From Thermohalobaculum sp039026375 (GTDB lineage: Bacteria; Pseudomonadota; Alphaproteobacteria; Rhodobacterales; Rhodobacteraceae), in the NCBI GenBank assembly GCA_039026375.1, contig JBCCML010000023.1, positions 1-64,000 on the forward strand: a DNA stretch of 64,000 bases, written 5' to 3'. The notes beneath the pieces were generated by a model. The model saw nothing but the letters and a program-made list of their open reading frames with translations. It did not search any database and was not told the DNA's origin. The translations under genes were made by a program, and so were the position numbers. Below are positions 44,146 to 51,944 of the stretch, one piece after another; position 1 is the first letter of the stretch; each line of letters begins with the position of its first letter.

Positions 44146-45516
44146 ATGTCTATTCCCCAGCAGGGCGGCGGTCCAATCGAACACCGCAACGATCTGGCCG
44201 AGTATCTGGCCTCGGGCTGCAAGCCTAAGCCGGACTGGCGGATCGGCACCGAGCACGAGAAGTTCGGCTACTGTACCGACACGCTGAAACCGCTGCCCTA
44301 TGAGGGCGCGCGTTCTATCAAGGCTGTGCTAGAGGGGCTGCGCGACCGCTATGGCTGGGCGCCGCTGGAAGAAGGCGGCAACATCATTGGCCTGACCAAG
44401 GGCGGCGCCAATGTCAGCCTGGAGCCCGGCGGCCAGTTGGAGCTTTCCGGCGCACCCTTGGAGACGATCCACGAGACCTGCGACGAGGTGAATGCGCACC
44501 TGGCCGAGGTGAAGTCGATCGCTGACGAGATCGGCGTCGGCTTCATCGGGCTGGGCGCCGCGCCCGAGTGGACCCACGAGCAGATGCCGATGATGCCCAA
44601 GGGGCGCTACAAGCTGATGACCAGCTACATGGGTCAGGTCGGCACGCACGGCACGCAGATGATGTACCGGACCTGCACCGTGCAGGTGAACCTGGACTTC
44701 GCTTCCGAGGCGGACATGGTCCAGAAGCTGCGCGTGGCACTGGCGCTGCAGCCGGTGGCCACGGCGCTGTTTGCGAATTCGCCGTTCTTCGAGGGTCAGC
44801 CGAATGGGCATGTGTCCTGGCGTAGCCGGGTCTGGCGGGATCTGGATGCGGACCGGACCGGCATGCTGCCCTGGGCCTTTGAGGACGGCATGGGCTTCGA
44901 GCGCTGGGTCGACTATGCACTGGATGTGCCGATGTACTTCGTCTACCGCGACGGCGTCTATGTCGATGCGCTGGGCCAGTCCTTCCGTGATTTCATGGAA
45001 GGGAAGTTACCCGCGCTGCCGGGCGAGGTGCCGACACTCAGCGATTGGGCCGATCACCTGACAACAATTTTCCCGGAAGCACGGATCAAGAAGTTCATCG
45101 AAATGCGCGGGGCCGATGGCGGACCGTGGCGGCGGCTGTGTGCGCTGCCCGCGTTCTGGGTCGGGCTGATGTACGACCAGGGCGCTTTGGATGCGGCCTG
45201 GGATCTTTGCAAGGACTGGACGGCCGAGCAGCGCGAGCAGTTACGCGTTGATGCCTCAGTCAAGGGCTTTGCGGCGGACCTGGGTGGGCGCCCGATGCTC
45301 GACATCGCGCGCACCTGCCTGGAAATTGCCGAGGCCGGCCTGAAGTCCCGGGCCTGCCCTGGTGCTGGCGGGATGGTGCCGGACGAACGCCACTTTCTAA
45401 ACGCTCTGCACGATCTGGTTGAACGGGGCAAGACACCTGCCGAGGAGCTCTTGGCAGAGTATCAGTCCGACTGGAACGGCGATCTGAGCCGAGTTTACGC
45501 CGCGCACAGCTACTGA
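44146..45516 (+). CDS. gshA: Glutamate--cysteine ligase, plant/alphaproteobacterial type
   Basis: This 456-residue ligase makes gamma-glutamylcysteine, the first step of glutathione synthesis. Family 2 GCS features are clear: WRIGTEHEKFGY, GANVSLEPGGQLELSGAPL, and GRYKLMTSYM with MMYRTCTVQVNLDFAS. The C-terminal part ends DLSRVYAAHSY. Length agrees with the plant-like GshA of Alphaproteobacteria. GGAGGGGG lies 5 nt before the ATG. No gshB nearby; the window also has fghA, another glutathione enzyme, 1.5 kb downstream, but with unrelated genes in between. Confidence 0.96.
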   Translation: MSIPQQGGGPIEHRNDLAEYLASGCKPKPDWRIGTEHEKFGYCTDTLKPLPYEGARSIKAVLEGLRDRYGWAPLEEGGNIIGLTKGGANVSLEPGGQLELSGAPLETIHETCDEVNAHLAEVKSIADEIGVGFIGLGAAPEWTHEQMPMMPKGRYKLMTSYMGQVGTHGTQMMYRTCTVQVNLDFASEADMVQKLRVALALQPVATALFANSPFFEGQPNGHVSWRSRVWRDLDADRTGMLPWAFEDGMGFERWVDYALDVPMYFVYRDGVYVDALGQSFRDFMEGKLPALPGEVPTLSDWADHLTTIFPEARIKKFIEMRGADGGPWRRLCALPAFWVGLMYDQGALDAAWDLCKDWTAEQREQLRVDASVKGFAADLGGRPMLDIARTCLEIAEAGLKSRACPGAGGMVPDERHFLNALHDLVERGKTPAEELLAEYQSDWNGDLSRVYAAHSY

Positions 45517-45547
45517 GGCGGGGAGCGTGGGCAACTCCGGCGAGGCA

Positions 45548-45808
45548 CTATCTGCCGGAGATCCGAACTGCACGCTTGTAAGCGAGGTAGGCAAAACCGA
45601 TTCCCGCAAGCGAGAAGAAGAGAGCACCGGGGACGTGACCAACCGCGTCTGTCACATAAGTTATGATCTCTTCAATGAAGTTTGCTTTGCTTCGCCGACG
45701 TTCAGAGGCCGACAACTCGTCGCCTGTGAATGCCGCGTAAGCGAACCATTGGAAAACCGCAAAGACGACCAAGGGGGCAATGTACTTATTGCCTATCAGA
45801 AATCTCAC
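45548..45808 (-). CDS. Small two-pass membrane protein, hypothetical
   Basis: This 86-residue protein has two hydrophobic segments, IAPLVVFAVFQWFAYAAF (about residues 10-27) and VPGALFFSLAGIGFAYLAY (about 59-77), with a charged loop in between (GDELSASERRRSKANFIEEI). The start is a GTG. I do not recognise the family. It faces gshA tail to tail, 31 bp away. The opposite strand is also open here, but the membrane-like composition favours the leftward frame. Confidence is moderate because the start codon is weak. Confidence 0.55.
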   Translation of the reverse strand: MRFLIGNKYIAPLVVFAVFQWFAYAAFTGDELSASERRRSKANFIEEIITYVTDAVGHVPGALFFSLAGIGFAYLAYKRAVRISGR

Positions 45809-46147
45809 TAATCAATCCAACGTGCTGTTTTTGCTTATTCAGGACGCTAGCGGTCCGTTGGTCGGAGGGCAAGCAAGCGCTTGTTTGAGGGTCTCCGCAG
45901 TAGTGCGACGTAATGGGCGCTGAATTTGCTATGGCGATGAACGGCGTCTTGGCCGCGCAGTCGAAGGCTGCGGCTGGCGCGCGAACACGCTCAACGCACG
46001 AAAAATCTCCATTCAGACATTGAGATCAGCCTGATCTACGCGGCGCAGAGCTGTTGAGAGCTGCCCGAATAAACCGGTCAAGCGGGCCGCGGGCCCACTT
46101 GACACGATAGTGGCGCCTCGCTTGACCCTTGGCGCCTGATTTGGTGG
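45809..46147. other. Gene-poor 339-bp stretch with palindromes and a GshA-like remnant
   Basis: No convincing full gene. An 18-bp palindrome CAAGCAAGCGCTTGTTTG sits at 45870-45887 (one mismatch). At 46022-46057 a short frame ending in TGA encodes EISLIYAAQSC, which resembles the last residues of GshA (DLSRVYAAHSY). A long inverted repeat is at 46077-46103, followed by two copies of TGGCGCCT (46111-46118, 46130-46137). The rest shows nothing I can name. Confidence 0.5.
46077..46103. repeat. Inverted repeat, member 1 of a dispersed family
   Basis: GTCAAGCGGGCC pairs with GGCCCACTTGAC around a GCG loop (12-bp arms, one mismatch). Related inverted repeats occur at 46902-46928 and 48606-48628. 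The flanking CTTGAC-x-GA-x-x-x-TGGCGCC stretch is shared with the third copy. Confidence 0.7.
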
Positions 46148-46687
46148 TCATTCGGCGCTTATGTGCAGGATGGCCCACACTTGTAGGCCATTGAATTCGT
46201 CCTGCAGGTCCGCGTCGTCGGTTGGTGGGAAGACAATCATGGTTGGGCCATAGTCTCCGATGGCCAAGGAAAAGCCTGTGGCAGCGATCGCCAGGATCGG
46301 CTGATGGGCTTCCATGAAGACACGGTCCATGGCCACGCTGTAGCCGTCCAGCGCGGTCACGATCAGTGTGTCGCCGCTCGCTCCAGCCAGCGCCAGCGTG
46401 TCGGCTAGTGCTGGCCCGGTGAAGGTCGCCTCCACACCAGCCGCCATTGTGGTGATGCTGCGCTGTGGCAGGGCGGCGAGTTCTGCCCGTGTCACTGCGA
46501 AGCCTGCTTCAAAGGCGATGTCTTGTGCGCCGAGCACCGTCGTGTCATCGGCGGCAGATGGCCCTCGGTTGGTATTGGTGATTTCCCCGGAGATCGTCAG
46601 AATTGGCGGGGCGTCTGCCAGGGCGGTGCCGAAAGACAGCATCGGTGCAAGAACTAGGACGGCTATTGCGATGACGCGCGCAAACAT
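46148..46687 (-). CDS. Exported protein with molybdopterin-binding-oxidoreductase-like fold, no cofactor Cys
   Basis: This 179-residue protein has a signal peptide (about residues 1-25, ending ALA). The rest resembles the sulfite-oxidase molybdopterin domain in miniature: LTISGEITNTN, FTRAELAALPQRSITTM, FTGPALADTLALAGASGDTLIVTALDGYSVAMD. The Mo-ligand cysteine of the real enzymes is absent and there is no Cys in the mature protein. Such proteins are called oxidoreductase-like but probably do not bind molybdenum. The ATG at 46687 has AGGAGA upstream. Stand-alone gene. Confidence 0.75.
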   Translation of the reverse strand: MFARVIAIAVLVLAPMLSFGTALADAPPILTISGEITNTNRGPSAADDTTVLGAQDIAFEAGFAVTRAELAALPQRSITTMAAGVEATFTGPALADTLALAGASGDTLIVTALDGYSVAMDRVFMEAHQPILAIAATGFSLAIGDYGPTMIVFPPTDDADLQDEFNGLQVWAILHISAE

Positions 46688-47041
46688 GGGGCGATCTCCT
46701 GCGAAGGTCGTAGTTTCGTTAAGGGATGATGTCAGCATCCTGAAGATGAATTCTGCTGAATGCAACGCGTGACGGTTGTTTGTTCAGGCCTTGGCGATTG
46801 GGTTGTTGTTGGCTGTGTCATCACTGGGCTGACCGAATTGGATGTTTTGGCCGATGTCACCAATCCAGTCGGAGTGCCTGGTCTGGGCGCCAGCAAATGG
46901 CGTCAAGCGGGCCCGCGGCTCGCTTGTCCGTTTGATTGAGCGCTGGGCCCTCGAGGTTGGCTTTAGGGTGTTGGGTAAGCAGCCCCGGCTTGCGGGCCCG
47001 AAAGCGCAGGTCTAAAGAGGCGCTGGCAGCGGGGGGTGATC
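46688..47041. other. 354-bp intergenic stretch between divergent exported-protein gene and fghA
   Basis: I see no gene in this gap. It holds the promoters of both flanking genes and one inverted repeat (46902-46928). A GGGGGGT run just before 47042 gives fghA its ribosome-binding site. Confidence 0.5.
46902..46928. repeat. Inverted repeat, member 2 of a dispersed family
   Basis: GTCAAGCGGGCC (46902-46913) faces GGCTCGCTTGTC (46917-46928) around a 3-nt loop, two mismatches. The left arm is identical to that of the copy at 46077. Confidence 0.65.
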
Positions 47042-47866
47042 ATGGACACAAAATCCGAAAACAGGGCGTTTGGCGGCGTTCAGGGTGTCTACAGCCACCA
47101 TGCCGAGACAACCGGTTGCGAGATGACCTTTGCGGTCTATCTGCCGCCTGCGGTTGAGAGCGGCCTTGTGCCGTGCCTCTGGTATCTGTCGGGGCTAACC
47201 TGCACGCACGAGAACGCCATGACCAAGGCAGGCGCCCAGGGTTGGGCGGCCAAACACGGGATCGCCATCGTCTTCCCGGATACGTCTCCGCGCGGTGAGG
47301 GGGTCGCCGATGACGACGCCTTCGATCTGGGTTGTGGTGCAGGGTTCTATGTGGATGCCACAGAAGACCCTTGGGCGGCGCACTACCAGATGTACAGCTA
47401 CATTACCCGCGATCTGCAGGCTTTGGTCACGTCAGAGTTCCCGATTGATTCCGAGCGCCAAGGCATCACGGGGCATTCCATGGGCGGGCACGGCGCGCTG
47501 ACTCTGGCGATGCGGAACCCGGACCTTTACCAGTCGGTGTCGGCTTTTGCACCGATTGCCCATCCCACGGCGGGTGACTGGGGTCGCAAGCAGTTGTCGG
47601 CCTATCTGGGACCGGACGAAGCCAGTTGGGCAGCCCACGACTCAACATTGCTGCTGCGCGAGACCGGTTGGTTTAGCGATGTCTTGATTGACCAAGGCGC
47701 CTCAGACCAATTCCTGGATCTTCTTATGCCCGAGGCGCTGTCAGGCGCCCTGGCTCAGACCCGAACGCCGGGTCCTTTCCGGATGCAGTCTGGCTACGAC
47801 CATTCGTACTACTTCGTGGCAAGCTTTATGGAGGATCACGTCCGTTGGCATGCCGAGCGCCTGTGA
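47042..47866 (+). CDS. fghA: S-formylglutathione hydrolase
   Basis: FghA cuts S-formylglutathione to formate and glutathione, the second step of glutathione-dependent formaldehyde oxidation. The 274-residue protein (from the ATG at 47042) has the esterase-D pattern: LWYLSGLTCTHEN, GEGVADDDAFDLGCGAGFYVDAT, the nucleophile Ser in GHSMGGHGAL, and the His in YDHSYYFVASF. A GTG at 47036 is also in frame. The usual partner adhC-type dehydrogenase is not in the window. Glutathione chemistry links it loosely with gshA nearby. Confidence 0.96.
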   Translation: MDTKSENRAFGGVQGVYSHHAETTGCEMTFAVYLPPAVESGLVPCLWYLSGLTCTHENAMTKAGAQGWAAKHGIAIVFPDTSPRGEGVADDDAFDLGCGAGFYVDATEDPWAAHYQMYSYITRDLQALVTSEFPIDSERQGITGHSMGGHGALTLAMRNPDLYQSVSAFAPIAHPTAGDWGRKQLSAYLGPDEASWAAHDSTLLLRETGWFSDVLIDQGASDQFLDLLMPEALSGALAQTRTPGPFRMQSGYDHSYYFVASFMEDHVRWHAERL

Positions 47867-47912
47867 CCCCATGGTACTATAGGCGCCCGATCTTGGGTGT
47901 GCGCAACGGTGT

Positions 47913-48533
47913 TCAGCTTATCCTGAACGTCGCGAGCAGCCGGGCGCCGTAGAATTCCTGAGGTGTCATTAAGCGCTTGTTCGGGGACTCCGGCCACGGA
48001 TCGCGCAGCGTGATGTAATTGGTCTGCGGCGTCGTTCCCTGCGCCTGCGTGTAGTTCATCGCGGTGATCAGCGTGGCATGGCCCAAAGAGCCCGAGAGAA
48101 GGGGGCGCCCGGCGCGCAATTCATCCCAGATCACGCCCATCGGATTGGGATGAGAGATGCCACGGTCCAGGTCCATGACGATGTCCAGGCGTGCCTGGAA
48201 AGCGCGACCATTCAGATCCGTCCAGTTACCGTTGACGACATGTTCGATCATCGGGCCGTTGGCCGGTTGGCAGACATAGGGGTCGCCGAACAGCTTTTGC
48301 GCCATCATCTGTTGGTTGACCCGATAGCCGCGCAAGCCAAACGCGGTCTCGACGCAGGCAGCCCAGCACCACAGTTTGCACTGTTGCCAGGGTGTGGCGA
48401 TGTTGCCGATGATCACGCCGACATCGCAGGTTTGCTGATAGTGCCCGGGGCCCTGGTTGCAGGCGATCTCTGCCAGGCTGGGTGTTGATAGCCCTGCTAC
48501 CGCGGCTGAGAGTAGGAACCGGCGCCTGTCCAT
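47913..48533 (-). CDS. Tat-exported papain-like cysteine peptidase
   Basis: This 206-residue protein starts with a twin-arginine-like signal, DRRRFLLSAAVAG, cut near SLA-EI. The mature part has the papain-fold motif QQCKLWCWAACVETAF with Cys56 as likely nucleophile and Gln50/51 as oxyanion helper, then GHATLITAMNY with His152, and LRDPW with Asp178. The pattern is that of the C70/C39-like papain family (AvrRpt2-like), proteins known in bacteria as secreted or toxin-like peptidases. Two extra Cys pairs could form disulfides. The ATG at 48533 has GGAGA upstream. No partner gene is seen, and substrate is unknown. Confidence 0.75.
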   Translation of the reverse strand: MDRRRFLLSAAVAGLSTPSLAEIACNQGPGHYQQTCDVGVIIGNIATPWQQCKLWCWAACVETAFGLRGYRVNQQMMAQKLFGDPYVCQPANGPMIEHVVNGNWTDLNGRAFQARLDIVMDLDRGISHPNPMGVIWDELRAGRPLLSGSLGHATLITAMNYTQAQGTTPQTNYITLRDPWPESPNKRLMTPQEFYGARLLATFRIS

Positions 48534-48605
48534 TTGCGTCTCCTGCGTGCCCGTCTGGTCGATCGAGCGCCAGGATATCACCTTCCGGACGTCTGGGAAA
48601 ACGGA

Positions 48606-48628
48606 CAAGCGCGGCGCGGCCGCGCTTG
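48606..48628. repeat. Inverted repeat, member 3 of a dispersed family
   Basis: CAAGCGCGGC (48606-48615) and GCCGCGCTTG (48619-48628) form perfect 10-bp arms around GCG. The sequence just after it, CTTGACGAGATGGTGGCGCC, matches the flank of the copy at 46077 in outline. It lies between ccrM (stop at 48663) and the papain-like gene, so it could act as a terminator as well. Confidence 0.7.
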
Positions 48629-48662
48629 ACGAGATGGTGGCGCCCGGCCGTAGCCGGCGTGC

Positions 48663-49781
48663 CTAGTTTTCCATCTCTGCACGGATCTGCTGGCGGAGCA
48701 CGTCGATGGGCACGCGCTTGCCGTCCTGCTTGTAGCACCAGAAGGTCCATCCATTGCACGAGGGGGCGCCCTCAAGGTCTGCGCCGACCTGATGGATCGA
48801 GCCGGTGCGGTCGGCCGCCACCAGCGAGCCATCGGCCCGCACCTTGGCGGTATGGCGCCCGTTCATCGACTCCAGCACGTCGCCGGGGGCCAGCAGGCCA
48901 CGTTCCACCAGCTGGCCAAACGGCACCCGGGGGGCCGCCCGCTTGCCAGTGGTGACCTGCAGCGCCTCGGCCGTATGGCGGCGGACTTTGGCGATGCGCG
49001 CGCGCGCGGTGGCGCGGTAGTCTGCCTCGCGCTCGATCCCAATCCAATACCGGCCCAGCCGCTTGGCCACAGCCCCGGTGGTGCCGGTGCCGAAGAAGGG
49101 GTCCAGCACCACATCGCCCGGGTGCGTCGCGCCCACCAGCACCCGGTGCAACAATGCTTCGGGCTTCTGCGTCGGATGCGCCTTGGCGCCATCCTGGCCC
49201 TTCAGTCTCTCATTGCCCGAGCAGATCGGCAGCACCCAGTCCGAGCGCATCTGCAGACCCTCGTTCAGGGTCTTCAGCGCATCGTAGTTGAACGTCGCCT
49301 TGGCGTTTTCGGATTTGGCCGCCCAAATCAACGTCTCGTGCGCATTGGTCAGCCGTTTGCCCCGAAAATTCGGCATTGGGTTCGTCTTGCGCCAAACCAC
49401 GTCGTTCAGGATCCAAAACCCCAGATCCTGCAATGCCGACCCCAACCGGAAAATATTGTGATAGCTGCCGATCACCCAGATCGCGCCGTCGGGCTTCAGC
49501 AGGCGCCGCGCCTCGGTCAACCAGGCGTGGCTGAACCGGTCATAGGCGCCAAAGCTGTCAAAGCGGTCCCAATCGTCGTCCACCGCCGCGACGCGGCTGT
49601 TGTTCGGCCGATGCAACTCGCCCTTCAACTGCAGATTATACGGCGGGTCGGCAAACACCAGATCGACTGAGCTATCCGGCAGCGCCCGCATCATCTCGAT
49701 GCAGTCCCCTTCCAGGATCGTGTCGATGGGCAGTTCGGTCATATCGGGCTCCGGCGGCAACTTATGGGGCACGATAGCCAT
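48663..49781 (-). CDS. ccrM: Cell-cycle DNA adenine methyltransferase (GANTC-specific, CcrM)
   Basis: This 372-residue enzyme should methylate adenine in GANTC, as in Caulobacter, where timing of methylation helps control the cell cycle. The beta-class layout is visible: motif IV FADPPYN near residue 45, then DAVDDDWD-type residues, KAHPTQKPEALL, motif I DPFFGTGTTG (about 240), and the C-terminal DNA-recognition domain ending with SAPSCNGWTFW-type residues (APSCNGWTFWCYK). A later ATG at 49742 with GGAG 6 nt upstream would give 359 residues, close to the Caulobacter length, so either start is possible. It is 29 bp downstream of rnhB and probably co-transcribed. Confidence 0.95.
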   Translation of the reverse strand: MAIVPHKLPPEPDMTELPIDTILEGDCIEMMRALPDSSVDLVFADPPYNLQLKGELHRPNNSRVAAVDDDWDRFDSFGAYDRFSHAWLTEARRLLKPDGAIWVIGSYHNIFRLGSALQDLGFWILNDVVWRKTNPMPNFRGKRLTNAHETLIWAAKSENAKATFNYDALKTLNEGLQMRSDWVLPICSGNERLKGQDGAKAHPTQKPEALLHRVLVGATHPGDVVLDPFFGTGTTGAVAKRLGRYWIGIEREADYRATARARIAKVRRHTAEALQVTTGKRAAPRVPFGQLVERGLLAPGDVLESMNGRHTAKVRADGSLVAADRTGSIHQVGADLEGAPSCNGWTFWCYKQDGKRVPIDVLRQQIRAEMEN

Positions 49782-49807
49782 AATTTGTATCCCGTCAATA
49801 ATGTTTT

Positions 49808-49812
49808 GAATC
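49808..49812. promoter_or_regulatory. GANTC site just upstream of ccrM
   Basis: GAATC lies at 49808-49812, in the 29-bp gap between rnhB and ccrM and overlapping the rnhB stop. In Caulobacter the ccrM promoter has GANTC sites whose methylation lowers its activity. Here ccrM is probably read from an rnhB promoter, so a control role is inference. Confidence 0.3.
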
Positions 49813-50425
49813 AGTAAGTTGCATTATCTTCTTCAAGTATCACTTCGCGTATGGGGCGAAAGCTGCGCCGGTGCGCAGGGGTCACCCCCAATTGCTTCAG
49901 CGCTGCGCGGTGCTGCGCGGTGCCATACCCCATGTTCCGCGCCCAGCCATAGCCTGGATGCTGGGCATCCAACTGGACCATCAGGCGATCGCGGGTGACC
50001 TTGGCGATGATCGAGGCGGCGGCGATTGACAGGCTGATGCCGTCGCCCTTGGGGATAGCGCGGGCGGGCAGTTCCAGCTGGTGAGGCACATGGGCGCCGT
50101 CGATCAAGACAAATCCCGGCCGCACGCTCAGCCCGTCCAGCGCCCGGCGCATGGCGAGGTCATTGGCGCGGGCAATGTTCAGCTGGTCGATCTCGGCCAC
50201 CGAGCCCATGCCCACCGCCACATCGGCCACCGTCTGCAATTCATCGAACAGGACTTCGCGGCGTTTGGCGCTGAGCTTCTTGGAATCATCCAGACCCTTT
50301 GGCAGGTGGCGTGGGTCCAGGATCACTGCGGCGGCGACCACCGGGCCCGCCCAGGGACCGCGCCCCGCCTCGTCCACGCCGGCGATCGGCGCTGGATATT
50401 GATACTCGAAACTGAAATCTGGCAT
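49811..50425 (-). CDS. rnhB: Ribonuclease HII
   Basis: RNase HII cuts RNA in RNA/DNA hybrids and removes single ribonucleotides from DNA. The 204-residue protein has the catalytic motif GVDEAGRGPWAGPVVAAA with Asp18 and Glu19, VLIDGAHVP with the third acidic residue, and AKVTRDRLMVQLDAQHPGYGW near the C-terminus. Length is standard. ccrM follows 29 bp downstream, an order seen in related bacteria. The rnhB promoter region (50426-50701) holds three helically phased CATACG hexamers. Confidence 0.97.
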   Translation of the reverse strand: MPDFSFEYQYPAPIAGVDEAGRGPWAGPVVAAAVILDPRHLPKGLDDSKKLSAKRREVLFDELQTVADVAVGMGSVAEIDQLNIARANDLAMRRALDGLSVRPGFVLIDGAHVPHQLELPARAIPKGDGISLSIAAASIIAKVTRDRLMVQLDAQHPGYGWARNMGYGTAQHRAALKQLGVTPAHRRSFRPIREVILEEDNATY

Positions 50426-50510
50426 GGGCCGAGTGTCGGGATGTTGAAGGGCTGGTGCAAGCCCCGCTGGCCCAACTCGACTTTTAGCGCACAGGTTGCG
50501 GTATCAAAAG

Positions 50511-50538
50511 CATACGTTTGGCATACGCAAATCATACG
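50511..50538. promoter_or_regulatory. Three CATACG hexamers at 11-bp spacing
   Basis: CATACG occurs at 50511-50516, 50522-50527 and 50533-50538, each start exactly 11 bp from the next, about one helical turn. The cluster is 86 bp upstream of rnhB. Equal phasing suggests a protein-binding array, but the factor is unknown. Confidence 0.45.
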
Positions 50539-50701
50539 CCTCAAATCCCAGCGCCAAGCAGGCGCCCGCGTTGCTTGCGTTAACCCCTCCAAAGCGCTGA
50601 TTTACCCAATACTAACCATGTGCAAAGACCTCCGAAGACAGCGCCGTCCGGGCGGCGTGGCGGGTGGGCGGGGCCATGCCGACCGGACGGCGGTGCCCCC
50701 C

Positions 50702-51805
50702 CTACAGCCCCAGCGTCAGTTGATCGCCCGCACGCGGTGGCACCTGGAACAGGTCCGTCCGCAAGGCAGGCCCCCGATCCCCCAGGCCATGGCGCTTGCG
50801 GGCAAGCTCGAACCGCCGCCGCAGGATGTCGGCATAGACACCCTCGCCCCGCATCCGGTGGAACCAGCGGCTGTCGTAGTCCTGACCACCATGCATCTCC
50901 CGCACCCGGGCCATCACCTTCGCCGCGCGGTCCGGTGCCTCGCGCGCCAGCCATTCGCGGAACAGGGGTGCCACCTCCTGCGGCAGACGCAGCGCGATCG
51001 AGCTGGCATAGCGGGCCCCGGCCTCCGCCGCTGCCTGGACCAGCCGTTCGATCTCGTGATCGGTCAGACCCGGCACGACCGGGGACAGGTTCACCGTGAC
51101 CGGCACACCCGCCTGGGCCAGCATGCGGATCGCCGCAATCCGCCGCCCCGGCGCGGCGGCACGCGGCTCCATTGCCCGCGACAGTGAATTATCCAACGTT
51201 GTCAGCGAGATCGCCACCGTCGCCAGGCCCGCCCGTCCCATCCGGCCCAGTATGTCCGCATCCCGGATCACCAGACTGCCCTTGGTCGTGATGCTGACCG
51301 GATGGCGATGCTCCCACAGCACGTCCAGGATCTGGCGCATGATCTGCCAGCGCTTCTCGACCGGTTGGTAGGGGTCGGTGTTGGTGCCGATGGCGATCGT
51401 CTCGGGCCGGTAGCCGGGCCGGGCCAGCGTGCCCGCCAACAGCGTGGCGGCGTCCGGTTTGGCAAACAGCCGCGTCTCGAAATCTAGCCCCGGCGACAGG
51501 CCCAGATGCGCGTGCGTCGGCCGCGCAAAGCAATAGATGCAGCCGTGCTCGCAGCCCCGATAGGGGTTGATCGAGCGGTCAAACGGCACGTCGGGCGAGC
51601 GGTTCTGGGCCAGGATCGTGCGGCTTTTATCGACCTGCACCCGAGTACGCGTCGGCGCCGCCTCCTCGCGATGCCAGCCGTCATAGGTCGCGTGCGAGAA
51701 CTGCCGGTCATAGCGCGAGGCCATGTTCAGACCAGCCCCCCGGCCGCGCCGGTCGCCATGGGTGACGGTGTTCGGATCCAGATCGGGAAACAGGCGTTCG
51801 CTCAT
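50702..51805 (-). CDS. PA0069-like radical SAM protein
   Basis: This 367-residue radical SAM protein has its 4Fe-4S motif CEHGCIYC (Cys85, Cys89, Cys92), preceded by RSINPYRGCEHG. The N-terminal region with GRGAGLNMASRYD and the later PVSITTKGSLVIRD match the PA0069 / Rv2578c family, related to spore photoproduct lyase. DNA repair is suspected for the family but not shown. The ATG at 51805 has GAGGA upstream. It is divergent from the hydrolase gene. Confidence 0.88.
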   Translation of the reverse strand: MSERLFPDLDPNTVTHGDRRGRGAGLNMASRYDRQFSHATYDGWHREEAAPTRTRVQVDKSRTILAQNRSPDVPFDRSINPYRGCEHGCIYCFARPTHAHLGLSPGLDFETRLFAKPDAATLLAGTLARPGYRPETIAIGTNTDPYQPVEKRWQIMRQILDVLWEHRHPVSITTKGSLVIRDADILGRMGRAGLATVAISLTTLDNSLSRAMEPRAAAPGRRIAAIRMLAQAGVPVTVNLSPVVPGLTDHEIERLVQAAAEAGARYASSIALRLPQEVAPLFREWLAREAPDRAAKVMARVREMHGGQDYDSRWFHRMRGEGVYADILRRRFELARKRHGLGDRGPALRTDLFQVPPRAGDQLTLGL

Positions 51806-51944
51806 GGCACGTCCTCGGCAATTGAGCGAGAACATTACAGGAACATTTAACGATTCTCAATCGACAGGCCATTTGAGCCACTGAGAGGGGTGTTAGCGCG
51901 CCAAACGGGCTGTCAGCCGCTTCACCGATCTTTAAGCTAATTCT

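Noticed and set aside
45527..45811. Rightward frame of 94 codons opposite the small membrane protein
   Set aside because: Its translation is hydrophilic and Cys-scattered with no motif; the leftward frame has two credible membrane helices.
48792..49670. Rightward frame of 292 codons inside ccrM
   Set aside because: It is antisense to CcrM; high-GC third positions keep the opposite frame open.
50081..51187. Rightward frame of 368 codons across rnhB and the radical SAM gene
   Set aside because: It is antisense to two conserved genes and spans their intergenic gap without any domain.
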